A stretch of 50,151 nt of DNA from Micavibrio sp. (GCA_019634145.1 JAHQVU010000036.1:1-50151); one strand, 5' to 3'. Positions 41,090 to 49,073 are shown, counted from the first letter of the stretch. Program-made: numbers and translations. Notes: generated from the sequence alone by a model not told the origin.

Positions 41090-41560
41090 ATGGGTTCAGC
41101 TTTAAATGCACGTGTTGATAATATAGAGCTAGAGTTTGCGGTTCAAAACCGCGAGCAGTTTTTGAGGGAAATTTCTACAGAACTCTCCGATATAAGTACT
41201 ATTGAAGCTGATAAGATATTTTCCGGATTTATGAATGAGCGTCGCCTTAAGCGCGCACCGCTTGGTGAAGGTATAGCGATTTTCGATATGCGTGTTCGAG
41301 GTCTTCCCAAACCCATCGTAAAAATTATGACCTTATCACGAGATATCGATATGGGTGCCAGCGATGGCTCTGGTGTGCGTGTGGTAGGTGTGATTTTGTC
41401 ACCCGAGCGTGAAGGTATGGTGCATTTAAGACGTTTGTCGCGATTGGCCAGAACATTGAAAGATAAGAATTTTCATCAAGCTTTGCTGAATGCTAGTAAA
41501 GAGGACGAAATATGGGCTATGCTTACGCCCGCAATTGCAAACCAGTCAATCGCAGCTTAG
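41090..41560 (+). CDS. ptsN: PtsN-like PTS EIIA domain protein lacking the phosphorylatable His
   Basis: 156 residues from the ATG at 41090, with AAGAGAG 7 bases upstream; an in-frame GTG 9 codons earlier is less likely. Length and pattern fit the EIIA-Ntr fold: SDISTIEADKIFSGFMNERR near 34-52, PLGEGIAIFDMRV at 57-69, VRVVGVILSPEREGMVHLRR near 96-115 and LSRLARTLKDKNFHQALLNA. The usual active site reads IAIPHG, with His as phosphate acceptor; here it is IAIFD, with Asp66 in the His position. Phosphotransfer from NPr is therefore unlikely. The location two genes after rpoN supports descent from ptsN. The symbol shows orthology by place, not normal function. Confidence 0.75.
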   Translation: MGSALNARVDNIELEFAVQNREQFLREISTELSDISTIEADKIFSGFMNERRLKRAPLGEGIAIFDMRVRGLPKPIVKIMTLSRDIDMGASDGSGVRVVGVILSPEREGMVHLRRLSRLARTLKDKNFHQALLNASKEDEIWAMLTPAIANQSIAA

Positions 41561-41562
41561 CT

Positions 41563-41820
41563 TTATTGAACTGTCACTGCGCTCAAATCATTTTGAAGAA
41601 CTGTGCCATAGGCCGTTTCCCAATTATCCATGACAGATAATTGCGTACCATCGGCGGCGTGTATGGAGTATTTGCGCTCTCCGTTAACTTCTACAGGACG
41701 GATATATGCAATATCATGTACGCCAAGGCCTAAAAAGTCTTGTTGGCTTATGTTTTTAAGAATGTCAGCCGGTGAGGATATATCCTCGCGTGTATTTTCT
41801 TCGTAGAACTTTATTGTCAT
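41563..41820 (-). CDS. DUF1150-family protein
   Basis: 85 residues. The family signature is LGLGVHDIAYIRPVEVNGER (about 31-50) then KYSIHAADGTQLSVMDNWET, ending VLQNDLSAVTV. DUF1150 proteins are small, found mainly in alphaproteobacteria, and very often lie next to hsp20 genes, as here (92 bases downstream of hsp20, same strand). The function is unknown; a link with the heat-shock response is inferred from this neighbourhood. The gene ends 2 bases from the convergent PtsN-like gene. Confidence 0.88.
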   Translation of the reverse strand: MTIKFYEENTREDISSPADILKNISQQDFLGLGVHDIAYIRPVEVNGERKYSIHAADGTQLSVMDNWETAYGTVLQNDLSAVTVQ

Positions 41821-41912
41821 TTTTTTATGAACCCTCTTATGCGCTTTAGATTAAGTATAGGTCGAAAAGCGTTTAAAAGCAGTAAATTTCTGGAACTTTT
41901 TGAAAAAAGACC

Positions 41913-42422
41913 TTATTTTTTCGGCTTTTTAGACTTATCTGCCTCTTCTTCAACGTCAATTGCTTGAGGAATTGAAGAGATACTGGCTTGTTGTTTCCCA
42001 GAGGTTGGAGCTTGAATTTTGATCTTTTTAGCTTTTGATTCCGGAACAACACGCTCAAGGCCAATATGTAGCAAACCGTTATCCATAGCAGCGCCGCGAA
42101 CCTCTATGCCATCGGCAAGAATGAAGCTGCGTTGGAATTGACGAGCCGCAATACCGCGATGAAGAAAGATGCGTTCTTCGTCATCTTCGCCTTGTTTACC
42201 GCGCACGGTAAGCTGGTTATTTTCAATCTCGACATCTAGATCGTCCATTGAAAACCCTGCCACGGCTAAAGTGATTTGATATCCGTAATCGCCGATTTGC
42301 TCGATATTATAGGGGGGGTAGCCTTCTCCGCCGGATTTTCTCATGCGGTCAAAGGTTTTTTCAATTTCATCAAAGCCCAAAAATAGGGGGCTATCGAACA
42401 GAGTTAATCTGCCTGTAGTCAT
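41913..42422 (-). CDS. Small heat-shock protein, Hsp20/alpha-crystallin family
   Basis: 169 residues from the ATG at 42422, with AAGGAG 8 bases upstream; the frame extends 8 codons to a TTG that is ignored. The N terminus MTTGRLTLFDSPLFLGFDEI is typical of rhizobial-type IbpA/HspA. The alpha-crystallin domain covers about 40-140 (YNIEQIGDYGYQITLAVAGF, LTVRGKQ, FLHRGIAARQFQRSFILADG). A long Lys/Glu-rich tail with several Ser follows. The protein holds unfolding proteins in a refoldable state. Its leader can form a hairpin that buries the ribosome site (see the next feature), and a DUF1150 gene follows it. Confidence 0.93.
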   Translation of the reverse strand: MTTGRLTLFDSPLFLGFDEIEKTFDRMRKSGGEGYPPYNIEQIGDYGYQITLAVAGFSMDDLDVEIENNQLTVRGKQGEDDEERIFLHRGIAARQFQRSFILADGIEVRGAAMDNGLLHIGLERVVPESKAKKIKIQAPTSGKQQASISSIPQAIDVEEEADKSKKPKK

Positions 42423-42483
42423 GTTCAAACTCCTTCTGTAAAGCAAGTTTTATTGTCTGAAGCCCGAAAGTGGCGCCTCATAT
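42423..42483 (-). promoter_or_regulatory. ROSE-like RNA thermometer in the hsp20 leader
   Basis: Read on the reverse strand, the last leader hairpin (42427-42450) pairs AAACTTGCTT with AAGGAGTTT: nine base pairs, one bulged G, and a five-base TACAG loop, with the whole Shine-Dalgarno AAGGAG in the stem. This is the arrangement of the closing hairpin of ROSE elements, where a conserved TTGCT-type strand covers the ribosome site with an unpaired G. A second hairpin upstream (42459-42479, GAGGC with GCTTC plus CC/GG) fits the usual multi-hairpin layout, and the predicted leader is about 60 bases. Confidence 0.65.
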
Positions 42484-42489
42484 TTATAT

Positions 42490-42517
42490 AATATAGGAAT
42501 TTTTGAATATGCGTCAA
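42490..42517 (-). promoter_or_regulatory. Predicted promoter of hsp20
   Basis: On the reverse strand TTGACG (42517-42512), a 16-base spacer, then TATATT (42495-42490). The -35 lies within CTTGACG, which also resembles the sigma-32 -35 element; the -10 looks more like sigma-70. Transcription would start near 42483, matching the thermometer-like leader. Confidence 0.55.
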
Positions 42518-42529
42518 GCGCGCCAGTAT

Positions 42530-42697
42530 TTACGTGCTTTTCGTGAATAGGCGGTCGCAATAGCCGCATTCGACGCTGTCTTGTCCATCGAAGCTGTACC
42601 AAACAACTGGATGACCGAGTGCGCCGCCGCCACCGTCACATTTGACTTGATCGGAATCCTTGGCAACAGAAATTATTTCAGGATCTTTTAGCGGCAT
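42530..42697 (-). CDS. Zinc-finger (zf-CHCC) small protein
   Basis: 55 residues from the ATG at 42697, with AAAGAG upstream; an in-frame GTG six codons earlier also exists. The zinc pattern is C near residue 20 (QVKCDGGGGALGHP), H of GHP, and CGYC near the end (VECGYCDRLF). Family members are related to the NDUFS6 subunit of mitochondrial complex I and occur widely in alphaproteobacteria, usually encoded away from the nuo operon. The bacterial role is not well defined. Confidence 0.88.
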   Translation of the reverse strand: MPLKDPEIISVAKDSDQVKCDGGGGALGHPVVWYSFDGQDSVECGYCDRLFTKST

Positions 42698-42748
42698 TGA
42701 ATTTTGCTCTTTCACAAATTATTAATATCATTCAGAGTATAAAACATT

Positions 42749-43141
42749 ATGAGTGTTATCAATAGGCCAAATTTTGTCGATTTTCAAGGTGTATCAAACG
42801 CCCCAGAGCGTTATGTCTCTATGGATGTTGATACAAAAAAGGTGTTGGAAAGTTGGAAAAAGTCCCTCTTTTCTTTTGAATGGTTGGATGGGGATGGAAA
42901 TTTTAAGGATGTTTCTGCACTTAAGCCTATAGATGCGCAGCGCTTTAATGAAGTTCATGAGGCTCTGAAAGCCGGAAAACCGCTAGAAAAACCGGTTTTG
43001 GGGCTTGGTGTGATGGATAATGTCGAAATCGGCGTGGGGCGTGAGATATTTCTAACGTTGGCCGCGCTGGGTGTAGGTGTAATTAGCGTGCATATTTTGC
43101 GCTCTCATGAAAAAGATTTTCAGGCCTATAGGCTTAAATGA
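42749..43141 (+). CDS. Hypothetical protein with C-terminal hydrophobic segment
   Basis: 130 residues, not recognised. A soluble N-terminal part contains KKVLESWKKSLFSFEWLDGD and the Lys/Ala-rich EVHEALKAGKPLEK near 70; then a hydrophobic stretch (about 98-115, IFLTLAALGVGVISVHIL) and a short basic tail. It could be a tail-anchored protein, or the segment may be a buried helix. It lies 22 bases before the pseudopilin-like gene in the same direction, so they may be co-expressed. Confidence 0.6.
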   Translation: MSVINRPNFVDFQGVSNAPERYVSMDVDTKKVLESWKKSLFSFEWLDGDGNFKDVSALKPIDAQRFNEVHEALKAGKPLEKPVLGLGVMDNVEIGVGREIFLTLAALGVGVISVHILRSHEKDFQAYRLK

Positions 43142-43163
43142 GATATTCCATTATAATTAATTT

Positions 43164-43919
43164 ATGAGCCATCCGTCCCAATCTGGAAATGTCCTGTTTT
43201 ATATTCTGATTGCTATTGCTTTGCTGGCAGTGCTGTCTTTTACTGTGTCACAAGGTGGGCGCTCGGGCAGTAGTAATATTAGTGATGAACGTAGTGCGCT
43301 GATTGCCAGTGAGATCATTGAATATGCCAATAATGTCGCGACGGCAGTCGCTCAATTGAAGCTTCGTGGATATACCGATCAGCAAATCAGCTTTGAAAAT
43401 GATGTTATGTCGGGCTATGAAAACACCAATTGTGATGATGATGGCGATAGTTCTGACGATAATGGAGATGGATGCGAGATTTTTCATATAAATGGCGGCG
43501 GTGTAGTTTATTCCTCACCCCCTCCAGAGGCGCTTGATACATCAAATGACGGAAGCGCTGAATACGCTAACTGGTATTTCCCCATTCAGGTGTGCGTGTA
43601 TGGCGTGCCTATTGTAAGTGCTGCGAATTGTAAGAGTGACGGCATTGATAATGAAGATTTGCTGATCATGCTGCCTTGGATTGATGAGAATGTATGTAAG
43701 GCCATCAATAGAATGTTAGGTGTCTCAGACTCAGAGGGCACTCCTCCAATTGATGCGAACCGGCCTGTCCCTACAACTTTTCCAAAATTTACGGGCACAT
43801 ATGGCGAGGGTGAACTTCTAGGTAATGGCGTTCCTTCAGGGCTTACCACGGGGTGTATCTATTCTGATGATGATGATACCAGAGGATATTTCTTCTACAA
43901 AGTCTTGATCGCTAGATAG
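43164..43919 (+). CDS. Type IV pilin-like (pseudopilin-like) protein, unknown role
   Basis: 251 residues. After a short polar leader MSHPSQSG comes a long hydrophobic helix (about 9-30, NVLFYILIAIALLAVLSFTV), as in class III signal peptides of type IV pilins and pseudopilins, then a polar body rich in Asn, Asp and Ser. There is no Phe/Met after the Gly and no Glu5, so processing by a prepilin peptidase is uncertain. An Asp-rich loop between two Cys (NCDDDGDSSDDNGDGC, near 90) looks fit to bind Ca2+; at least three more Cys follow. The surface-exposed role is inferred. No pilus or type II secretion genes lie nearby. Confidence 0.6.
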   Translation: MSHPSQSGNVLFYILIAIALLAVLSFTVSQGGRSGSSNISDERSALIASEIIEYANNVATAVAQLKLRGYTDQQISFENDVMSGYENTNCDDDGDSSDDNGDGCEIFHINGGGVVYSSPPPEALDTSNDGSAEYANWYFPIQVCVYGVPIVSAANCKSDGIDNEDLLIMLPWIDENVCKAINRMLGVSDSEGTPPIDANRPVPTTFPKFTGTYGEGELLGNGVPSGLTTGCIYSDDDDTRGYFFYKVLIAR

Positions 43920-43979
43920 GCTTATCAGGGCCTTTGGGCACATCCGGTATGGATTGATCATTTCGTGTAAATAGTAGTA

Positions 43980-44046
43980 ATGCGCCTTAATGTGATCAAA
44001 ATTCATGGTTTCCTTGATTTGCGGCATTTCATACGGAACGGCGCAT
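43980..44046. repeat. Inverted repeat between pseudopilin-like gene and cysS
   Basis: ATGCGCC (43980-43986) and GGCGCAT (44040-44046) are perfect 7-base arms 53 bases apart; the inner sequence pairs partly. It lies in the 155-base convergent gap and might end both transcripts or be a decayed palindrome. Confidence 0.35.
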
Positions 44047-44074
44047 ATTAAGCGTATCTTTTTTCAACTTTCGA

Positions 44075-45385
44075 TTATAGCTTTTCAAGCTTTGCGCCGT
44101 CGGGTGTATCGATGATTTTGAATCCTTGGGCGGCGAGCTCATTTCGGATTTCATCAGCGCGCGCCCAGTTCTTGGCGGTTTTGGCTTCGGCACGCTCGGT
44201 GAGGAGGGCGTCGAATTCATTGGTTTCTACATTGCCTTGCGCGAGCCAAATGGCCGGGTTCTGTTGCAAGAGGCCGAGCAGAGCGCCGCTGGCCTTTATA
44301 TTCGCATCATCGGCAGCTATTAGTTTTGAGATTGCAAGTGGTGTGTTGAGGTCATCGCAAAGGGCGTTTAGAACGGCGGAGTCAACGTTGCCGCTGCCGC
44401 CCACTCGCTTATATAGGCGATCGAGGATGGTCTGACTTTGCTCAAGTTTATCTTCCGACCAATCCAGTGGCTGGCGGTAGTGTGCTGAAAGAAGCGTTAG
44501 GCGGAGGACTTCGCCGTCATATTTTTCCAACAAATCATGGGCGAGGAGGAAATTACCCAAAGATTTGCTCATCTTCTCTCCTTCAACGGTAACAAAGCCG
44601 TTATGCATCCAGTACTTGGAGAAAGCGGTGAGGTCGCTGTGGCCATGTGCGCAGCAGCTTTGTGCAATCTCGTTTTCGTGGTGGGGGAATTTAAGGTCTG
44701 CGCCGCCGCCATGGATGTCAAAGGGCAGGCCGAGATGCTTTTCTGCCATGGCCGAGCATTCGATATGCCAACCCGGGCGGCCATAACCCCATGGGCTGTC
44801 CCAGCCCGGTTCATCTTGAGCGCTGGGTTTCCAGAGCACGAAGTCGGCGGGGTCTTTTTTGTAGGATGCGATTTCGACGCGCGCGCCTGCGATTTGCTCA
44901 TCACGGCTGCGCCCTGATAAGCCACCATAGCTCGGGAAACTTGGGACATTAAACAGCACATGGCCATCTGCCGCATAGGCATGTTCGCGCGCGATCAAGG
45001 CTTCGCACAGGGCAATCATTTCCGGAATTGTGTCCGTTGCACGGGGCTGAATATCGGGGGTGGCGCAGCCTAAGCTTGCCATATCTTCGTTATATATACG
45101 GGTAAATTTCTCGGTAATTTCGGCTATTGGCGCACCAGTTTCTTTATGAGCGGCGATGATTTTGTCATCGACGTCCGTGATGTTCGATACATAGGTGACT
45201 TTGGGGTAGAGCGTTTTCAGCACATTTGTAAGCAGGTCGAAGACGACCGCCATGCGCGCATTGCCGATATGAGCGTAATTATAGACCGTTGGGCCGCACG
45301 CATAAAGGCGTACATGGTTTTCATCGAGGGGTGAAAACTCCACTTTTTCGCGGGTCAGGCTATTGAAAACTTTTAGCTGTGCCAT
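44075..45385 (-). CDS. cysS: Cysteinyl-tRNA synthetase
   Basis: 436 residues, a little shorter than E. coli (461). The class I motifs are present: the HIGH-type HIGN in [20 protein letters not shown] (about 28-47) and KMSKS in [20 protein letters not shown] (near 270). Zinc ligands are C29, the Cys of [14 protein letters not shown] near 210, and HENEIAQS near 237. A shortened anticodon-binding end (about 385-436) explains the smaller size. It charges tRNA-Cys. It is transcribed opposite to folE, from a shared 90-base gap. Confidence 0.97.
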   Translation of the reverse strand: MAQLKVFNSLTREKVEFSPLDENHVRLYACGPTVYNYAHIGNARMAVVFDLLTNVLKTLYPKVTYVSNITDVDDKIIAAHKETGAPIAEITEKFTRIYNEDMASLGCATPDIQPRATDTIPEMIALCEALIAREHAYAADGHVLFNVPSFPSYGGLSGRSRDEQIAGARVEIASYKKDPADFVLWKPSAQDEPGWDSPWGYGRPGWHIECSAMAEKHLGLPFDIHGGGADLKFPHHENEIAQSCCAHGHSDLTAFSKYWMHNGFVTVEGEKMSKSLGNFLLAHDLLEKYDGEVLRLTLLSAHYRQPLDWSEDKLEQSQTILDRLYKRVGGSGNVDSAVLNALCDDLNTPLAISKLIAADDANIKASGALLGLLQQNPAIWLAQGNVETNEFDALLTERAEAKTAKNWARADEIRNELAAQGFKIIDTPDGAKLEKL

Positions 45386-45475
45386 AAATCTTATGCTTTC
45401 GTGTCGTTTTTACTGGAAAATAAACGGTTTTCACATTAAGACAACATAAAACATATAGATAGATAAGGATTTTTT

Positions 45476-46093
45476 ATGGTTTCATCCAAGATCGTCGGGC
45501 TTTCTGAAGAACAACAGCAAGACGGAAAACCAACACGTCAGGAAGCGGAGGCTGCTGTAGAAACGCTATTGCGTTATATCGGTGAGGATCCGGCGCGTCA
45601 TGGTTTGGTGGAAACGCCAGCCCGCGTTATTCGCGCTTATGATGAGTTTTTTGAAGGATATACGCTGGATGCGGCGAAGGAGCTTTCCAAAACTTTTGAA
45701 GATATCGAAGATTTTGATGATATTGTTTTGGTGAAAAATATCGAATTCACTTCGCATTGTGAGCATCATTTGGTGCCGATTAGCGGCGTTGCGCATGTGG
45801 CGTATTGGCCGAATAAGAATGTCGTTGGTATTTCTAAATTGGCGCGTATTGTCGATGTTTATGCGAAGCGTTTGATTAGCCAAGAAAACATGACGAACGC
45901 CGTTGCGAAGGTGATTGATGAGACGTTAAGCCCGAAGGGTGTTGCGGTTTATATTGAAGCGGATCACCAATGCATGTCTAGCCGCGGCGTGAAAAAGCGC
46001 AGTGCGTCGACTGTGACGAGTGCGTTTAAAGGTAATCTTAGAGATGATGAGGCTATACAAAATCGTTTCTTTAAGATGATCGAAGATCGTTAA
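45476..46093 (+). CDS. folE: GTP cyclohydrolase I
   Basis: 205 residues. Motifs: RQEAEAAVETLLRYIGEDPA near 22, RHGLVETPARVIRAYDEFFE near 42, the zinc site FTSHCEHHLVPISGVAHVAY near 97 (Cys and two His), ISKLARIVDVYAKRLISQEN near 121, and the second Cys in DHQCMSSRGVKKRSASTVTS near 162. It converts GTP to dihydroneopterin triphosphate, the first step of folate synthesis. AAGGAT lies 7 bases before the ATG. It diverges from cysS. Confidence 0.97.
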   Translation: MVSSKIVGLSEEQQQDGKPTRQEAEAAVETLLRYIGEDPARHGLVETPARVIRAYDEFFEGYTLDAAKELSKTFEDIEDFDDIVLVKNIEFTSHCEHHLVPISGVAHVAYWPNKNVVGISKLARIVDVYAKRLISQENMTNAVAKVIDETLSPKGVAVYIEADHQCMSSRGVKKRSASTVTSAFKGNLRDDEAIQNRFFKMIEDR

Positions 46094-46107
46094 TTTATTG
46101 CTCTTCT

Positions 46108-46596
46108 TTAGTGTGTTTGCCAGTGGGTGGAGCAAAACGTTTGTAAGCCTTTTTTTAGGGCGATGACTGTCAGGATCTTTGCGATTCTTCTTGTTATGTC
46201 GAACCCTCCAAACCCTATATCCACTATGATTGAAATCATATCTGCTGATATTTCTATGATGATTTCCCATTCTAGACCGTCACTTAGCACGTCATTGATG
46301 GGCGGTAGGATTGTAGTCTTTTCTTGAGCAAATGTTCTTATTTTGTCATTTTTACAAATGTTATCTTGTAGTGTTGTTGTGTGGTTGTTCCACCATTCTC
46401 GGCCTTTTTCGAGGTAATTGGTTGGTGGTATTGGGCTATATAGTTGTGCTATACGGACTTCTTGGGCTGGCTCTTGTGGATTTAATATGGCTTGTTTTTG
46501 CTCTTCTTTTTCGATTTCCTCACCGAGGAGCGTATAGAGCGAATCTAGATCTTCTTTGAATAGGGATTTGATTTCTTCTTGGTCAGTTTGGTCCAT
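46108..46596 (-). CDS. Hypothetical protein, acidic N terminus
   Basis: 162 residues, not recognised. The first 40 residues are strongly acidic (LFKEDLDSLYTLLGEEIEKE), a Pro- and Trp-containing middle follows (YSPIPPTNYLEKGREWWNNH), and about residues 110-140 are hydrophobic with Ile runs (IIIEISADMISIIVDIGFGG). Base composition is more AT-rich than in its neighbours folE and pyrC, which may mean recent arrival. GGAG lies 5 bases before the ATG. Confidence 0.5.
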   Translation of the reverse strand: MDQTDQEEIKSLFKEDLDSLYTLLGEEIEKEEQKQAILNPQEPAQEVRIAQLYSPIPPTNYLEKGREWWNNHTTTLQDNICKNDKIRTFAQEKTTILPPINDVLSDGLEWEIIIEISADMISIIVDIGFGGFDITRRIAKILTVIALKKGLQTFCSTHWQTH

Positions 46597-46676
46597 GGTG
46601 TGTCTCCAGATTTTTTTATACTATAGATTGATATTATAAAGGTTTTGGGGTGGCCATGTGCAAGATGTTTTTGTTG

Positions 46677-47777
46677 TTATCGTGATAATGTCCAAGGAAT
46701 TGTGGATTGCCCTAGGCCAAGCGGTAGCGGGGTGATTTGGCCGTCTGGGGTGTTGATCATTTCTATGGTTTGTTCTGCCTTGGATAGGGTCATGGTCTTT
46801 GAGGGCGTTGGTAGGTCGTAAAATTTCGCGCCGTTATGGCATAGGAAGTTTTCGAAGATTTTCTGGTTGTCCGCGTTTGAGAGATCAAGGCCGTTTTCCT
46901 CGAAGCCTTGCGCGTAGAGCTGCGGCGCGATGCCGCCTGTGAAGCATCCCGCTGCGCAACCGCAATCTGTGGCTTTTACTGTGTGTGCGGCGCTGTCTGT
47001 TCCAGCGTAAAATTGAGTGTTATTAGAGGCGGTCGCGGCTTGGCGCAGCGCGTGGCGGTCTTCTTCATATTTCAGAAGCGGCAGGCAAAAGAGGTGATAT
47101 TTAAGCCCTTGTAGCAAATGCCCGACTGTATAGAGCAAATGCTGCGGCGTGATTGAGGCCGCGACATTTTGGCCAGCGTTTTTCACGAAATCTACGGCGA
47201 CTTTGGTCGTTACGTGTTCGCATGCGATTTTTAAATTCGGGAAAGCCTCGATAAGTTTAGGCATATTGTGCGTATAGAAATATTCTTCGGCGTTTGTTTT
47301 TCGGTCAAAATATTCTTCACCGGGAAGGCCGTGTTCCTCGCCATGTATGCAAAGAACTATGCCATGCTCTTCCATCGCTTTGAAAACGCCGTTGGAGAAA
47401 TAATTCTTGAACGGATAGCCGAAATCCGCGCCAGTTGTACCATGCGGTGGATAGTATTTACACGCTTTGAGAAGCCCGCTTTTCGCGCCTTCTGCAATCA
47501 TGTCGGGGGTTGTATCCTTGGTTAGGTAGAGTGGTGTGATGAGCGTATCAAATGCATCGCCGCCATGGCTGCGGATCATATTTTGATACTCTTCCAGTGA
47601 CCAGTAATTCAGCGCATCGGATTTTAAAACCTTGGCTGCGGGAGGTTTGGTATTGGGCATGGCCAATACGCCCGCGCATCCCATATCGAGCTGGGATTGG
47701 ATAATCGGGGCGAGAAGTGCGCCTTGGCGAAGGTGGGTGTGAAGGTCATACCAGTAGGGAAGGGTGAATTTTGTCAT
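46677..47777 (-). CDS. pyrC: Dihydroorotase, class II (E. coli PyrC type)
   Basis: 366 residues. Metal and active-site motifs: YWYDLHTHLRQGALLAPIIQ (His pair, about 8-27), the carboxylated Lys in LKACKYYPPHGTTGADFGYP near 103, CIHGEEHGLPGEEYFDRK near 142, CEHVTTKVAVDF near 184 and the catalytic Asp in FYAGTDSAAH near 263. It cyclises carbamoyl aspartate to dihydroorotate in pyrimidine synthesis. The homodimeric PyrC type is less common in alphaproteobacteria than the class I form paired with pyrB. It stands alone, divergent from the methyltransferase gene. Confidence 0.95.
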   Translation of the reverse strand: MTKFTLPYWYDLHTHLRQGALLAPIIQSQLDMGCAGVLAMPNTKPPAAKVLKSDALNYWSLEEYQNMIRSHGGDAFDTLITPLYLTKDTTPDMIAEGAKSGLLKACKYYPPHGTTGADFGYPFKNYFSNGVFKAMEEHGIVLCIHGEEHGLPGEEYFDRKTNAEEYFYTHNMPKLIEAFPNLKIACEHVTTKVAVDFVKNAGQNVAASITPQHLLYTVGHLLQGLKYHLFCLPLLKYEEDRHALRQAATASNNTQFYAGTDSAAHTVKATDCGCAAGCFTGGIAPQLYAQGFEENGLDLSNADNQKIFENFLCHNGAKFYDLPTPSKTMTLSKAEQTIEMINTPDGQITPLPLGLGQSTIPWTLSR

Positions 47778-47782
47778 GTTAT

Positions 47783-47840
47783 TTCTTTTTTATCTTAAGT
47801 AATTTCGTACGCTACGCTCCTCGTGCTTAGTGAAAAAGAA
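47783..47840. repeat. Imperfect inverted repeat in the pyrC / methyltransferase gap
   Basis: TTCTTTTTTATCTTAAG on the left pairs imperfectly with CTTAGTGAAAAAGAA on the right around base 47812, with a GC-richer centre. It lies in the divergent gap of 111 bases. Promoters must overlap it. Confidence 0.4.
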
Positions 47841-47888
47841 TAGCAAAGCGACTATATATTCTATGTTTAATGGATTACCTTAATTTTT

Positions 47889-49073
47889 ATGGATTGGCAA
47901 AGCTTACTCGATCAAGATATTAAAAATTTTATTTCCGCGCATTCAGATGATGATGTGCGAGCGTTGGCGTTGAAAAAGCCGCCGAGTGTGGATTGGGATT
48001 ATCCCTTGGTGCTGGATCAGATCAAGGCTCGGCAAAAAGCGGCTAAAAAAATGCCGACATGGGCCGCGCAGAAGGATGTACTTTTCCCGCGCAGTGATTT
48101 GATAGAACAAGCTTCATCGGAAGCGTGTGCAAAATTCAAAGCAGGGATATTTAAAGCTCAGAGTTTTGCGGATCTAACCGGCGGTGCGGGTGTGGATAGC
48201 GTAGCTTTTTCGGCTTATGCGGAGCGGGGCATATCTGTGGAGATGGACCAGGCTTCAGCGCAATTGCTGCACCATAATTTTAGGGTATTAGCGCCGAAGA
48301 AGATAGAGGCCGTTCATGCGCGTGCAGAAGAATTTATTGTGGATATGGGGGCGGTTGATTTGGCCTATATCGACCCGCAGCGAAGGGATTTCAAGATCAA
48401 GGGCAAGTTTCGTTTCGAGGATTGCTCGCCTGATATTATAGGCATAAAAGAGGATTTGTTGCGTAAGGCATGGCGTGTCATGGTTAAGGCATCACCTATG
48501 CTTGATATTAGCGCTGGGGTATTAGCGCTGGGTAATATTGAAGCTGTATATGCCGTCGAATGGGGCGGTGATTGCAAGGAATTGTTGTTTATCATGAGTG
48601 CTGATGCACCGTCAGAACCTGAAATTCATGCAGTAAAAATCGATGATGAAGGCGGCGTGAGCCACCATTTCAACTTTACTTTTGAAAAAGAGCGCGCGAT
48701 TTCAATAGAATATGCTATGCCACAAAAATATCTTTATGAACCTTGGCCGGCCTTTCAAAAAGCAGGTGGTATGAAGGCTCTGGCTAAAGAATATGGGGTG
48801 TGCAAGTTAGCGGAGCATACCCATCTTTATACTTCCTCTCATGTTGTAGAGAGCTTTCCTGGGCGAATTTTTGAAATTATGGGCCAATATCCTGTTAAAG
48901 CTGGGGCGCTTCCCGTCAAAAAAGGCAATCTTACAATTCGTAATTTTCCCATGAGAACCGATGATTTAAGAAAGAAACTGAAGCTGAAAGACGGGGGGGC
49001 TAACTATATATTCGCCTGCACACAATGCGATGAAAAAACAATTTTGCTGCATTGTCAGGCATATATACCTTAG
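47889..49073 (+). CDS. Class I SAM-dependent methyltransferase with THUMP-like C-terminal domain (Bacteroidetes-type)
   Basis: 394 residues. A Rossmann methyltransferase core spans about 85-240: SFADLTGGAGVDSVAFSAYA is the SAM-binding motif I, VDLAYIDPQRRD near 156 is motif IV, and CSPDIIGIKEDLL with MVKASPMLDISAGV follow. The THUMP-like domain is about 260-394: YLYEPWPAFQKAGGMKALAK, HLYTSSHVVESFPGRIFEI and TIRNFPMRTDDLRKKLKL. From memory, this architecture is typical of Bacteroidetes and rare in alphaproteobacteria. The target is probably RNA but unproven. It is transcribed away from pyrC. Confidence 0.8.
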   Translation: MDWQSLLDQDIKNFISAHSDDDVRALALKKPPSVDWDYPLVLDQIKARQKAAKKMPTWAAQKDVLFPRSDLIEQASSEACAKFKAGIFKAQSFADLTGGAGVDSVAFSAYAERGISVEMDQASAQLLHHNFRVLAPKKIEAVHARAEEFIVDMGAVDLAYIDPQRRDFKIKGKFRFEDCSPDIIGIKEDLLRKAWRVMVKASPMLDISAGVLALGNIEAVYAVEWGGDCKELLFIMSADAPSEPEIHAVKIDDEGGVSHHFNFTFEKERAISIEYAMPQKYLYEPWPAFQKAGGMKALAKEYGVCKLAEHTHLYTSSHVVESFPGRIFEIMGQYPVKAGALPVKKGNLTIRNFPMRTDDLRKKLKLKDGGANYIFACTQCDEKTILLHCQAYIP

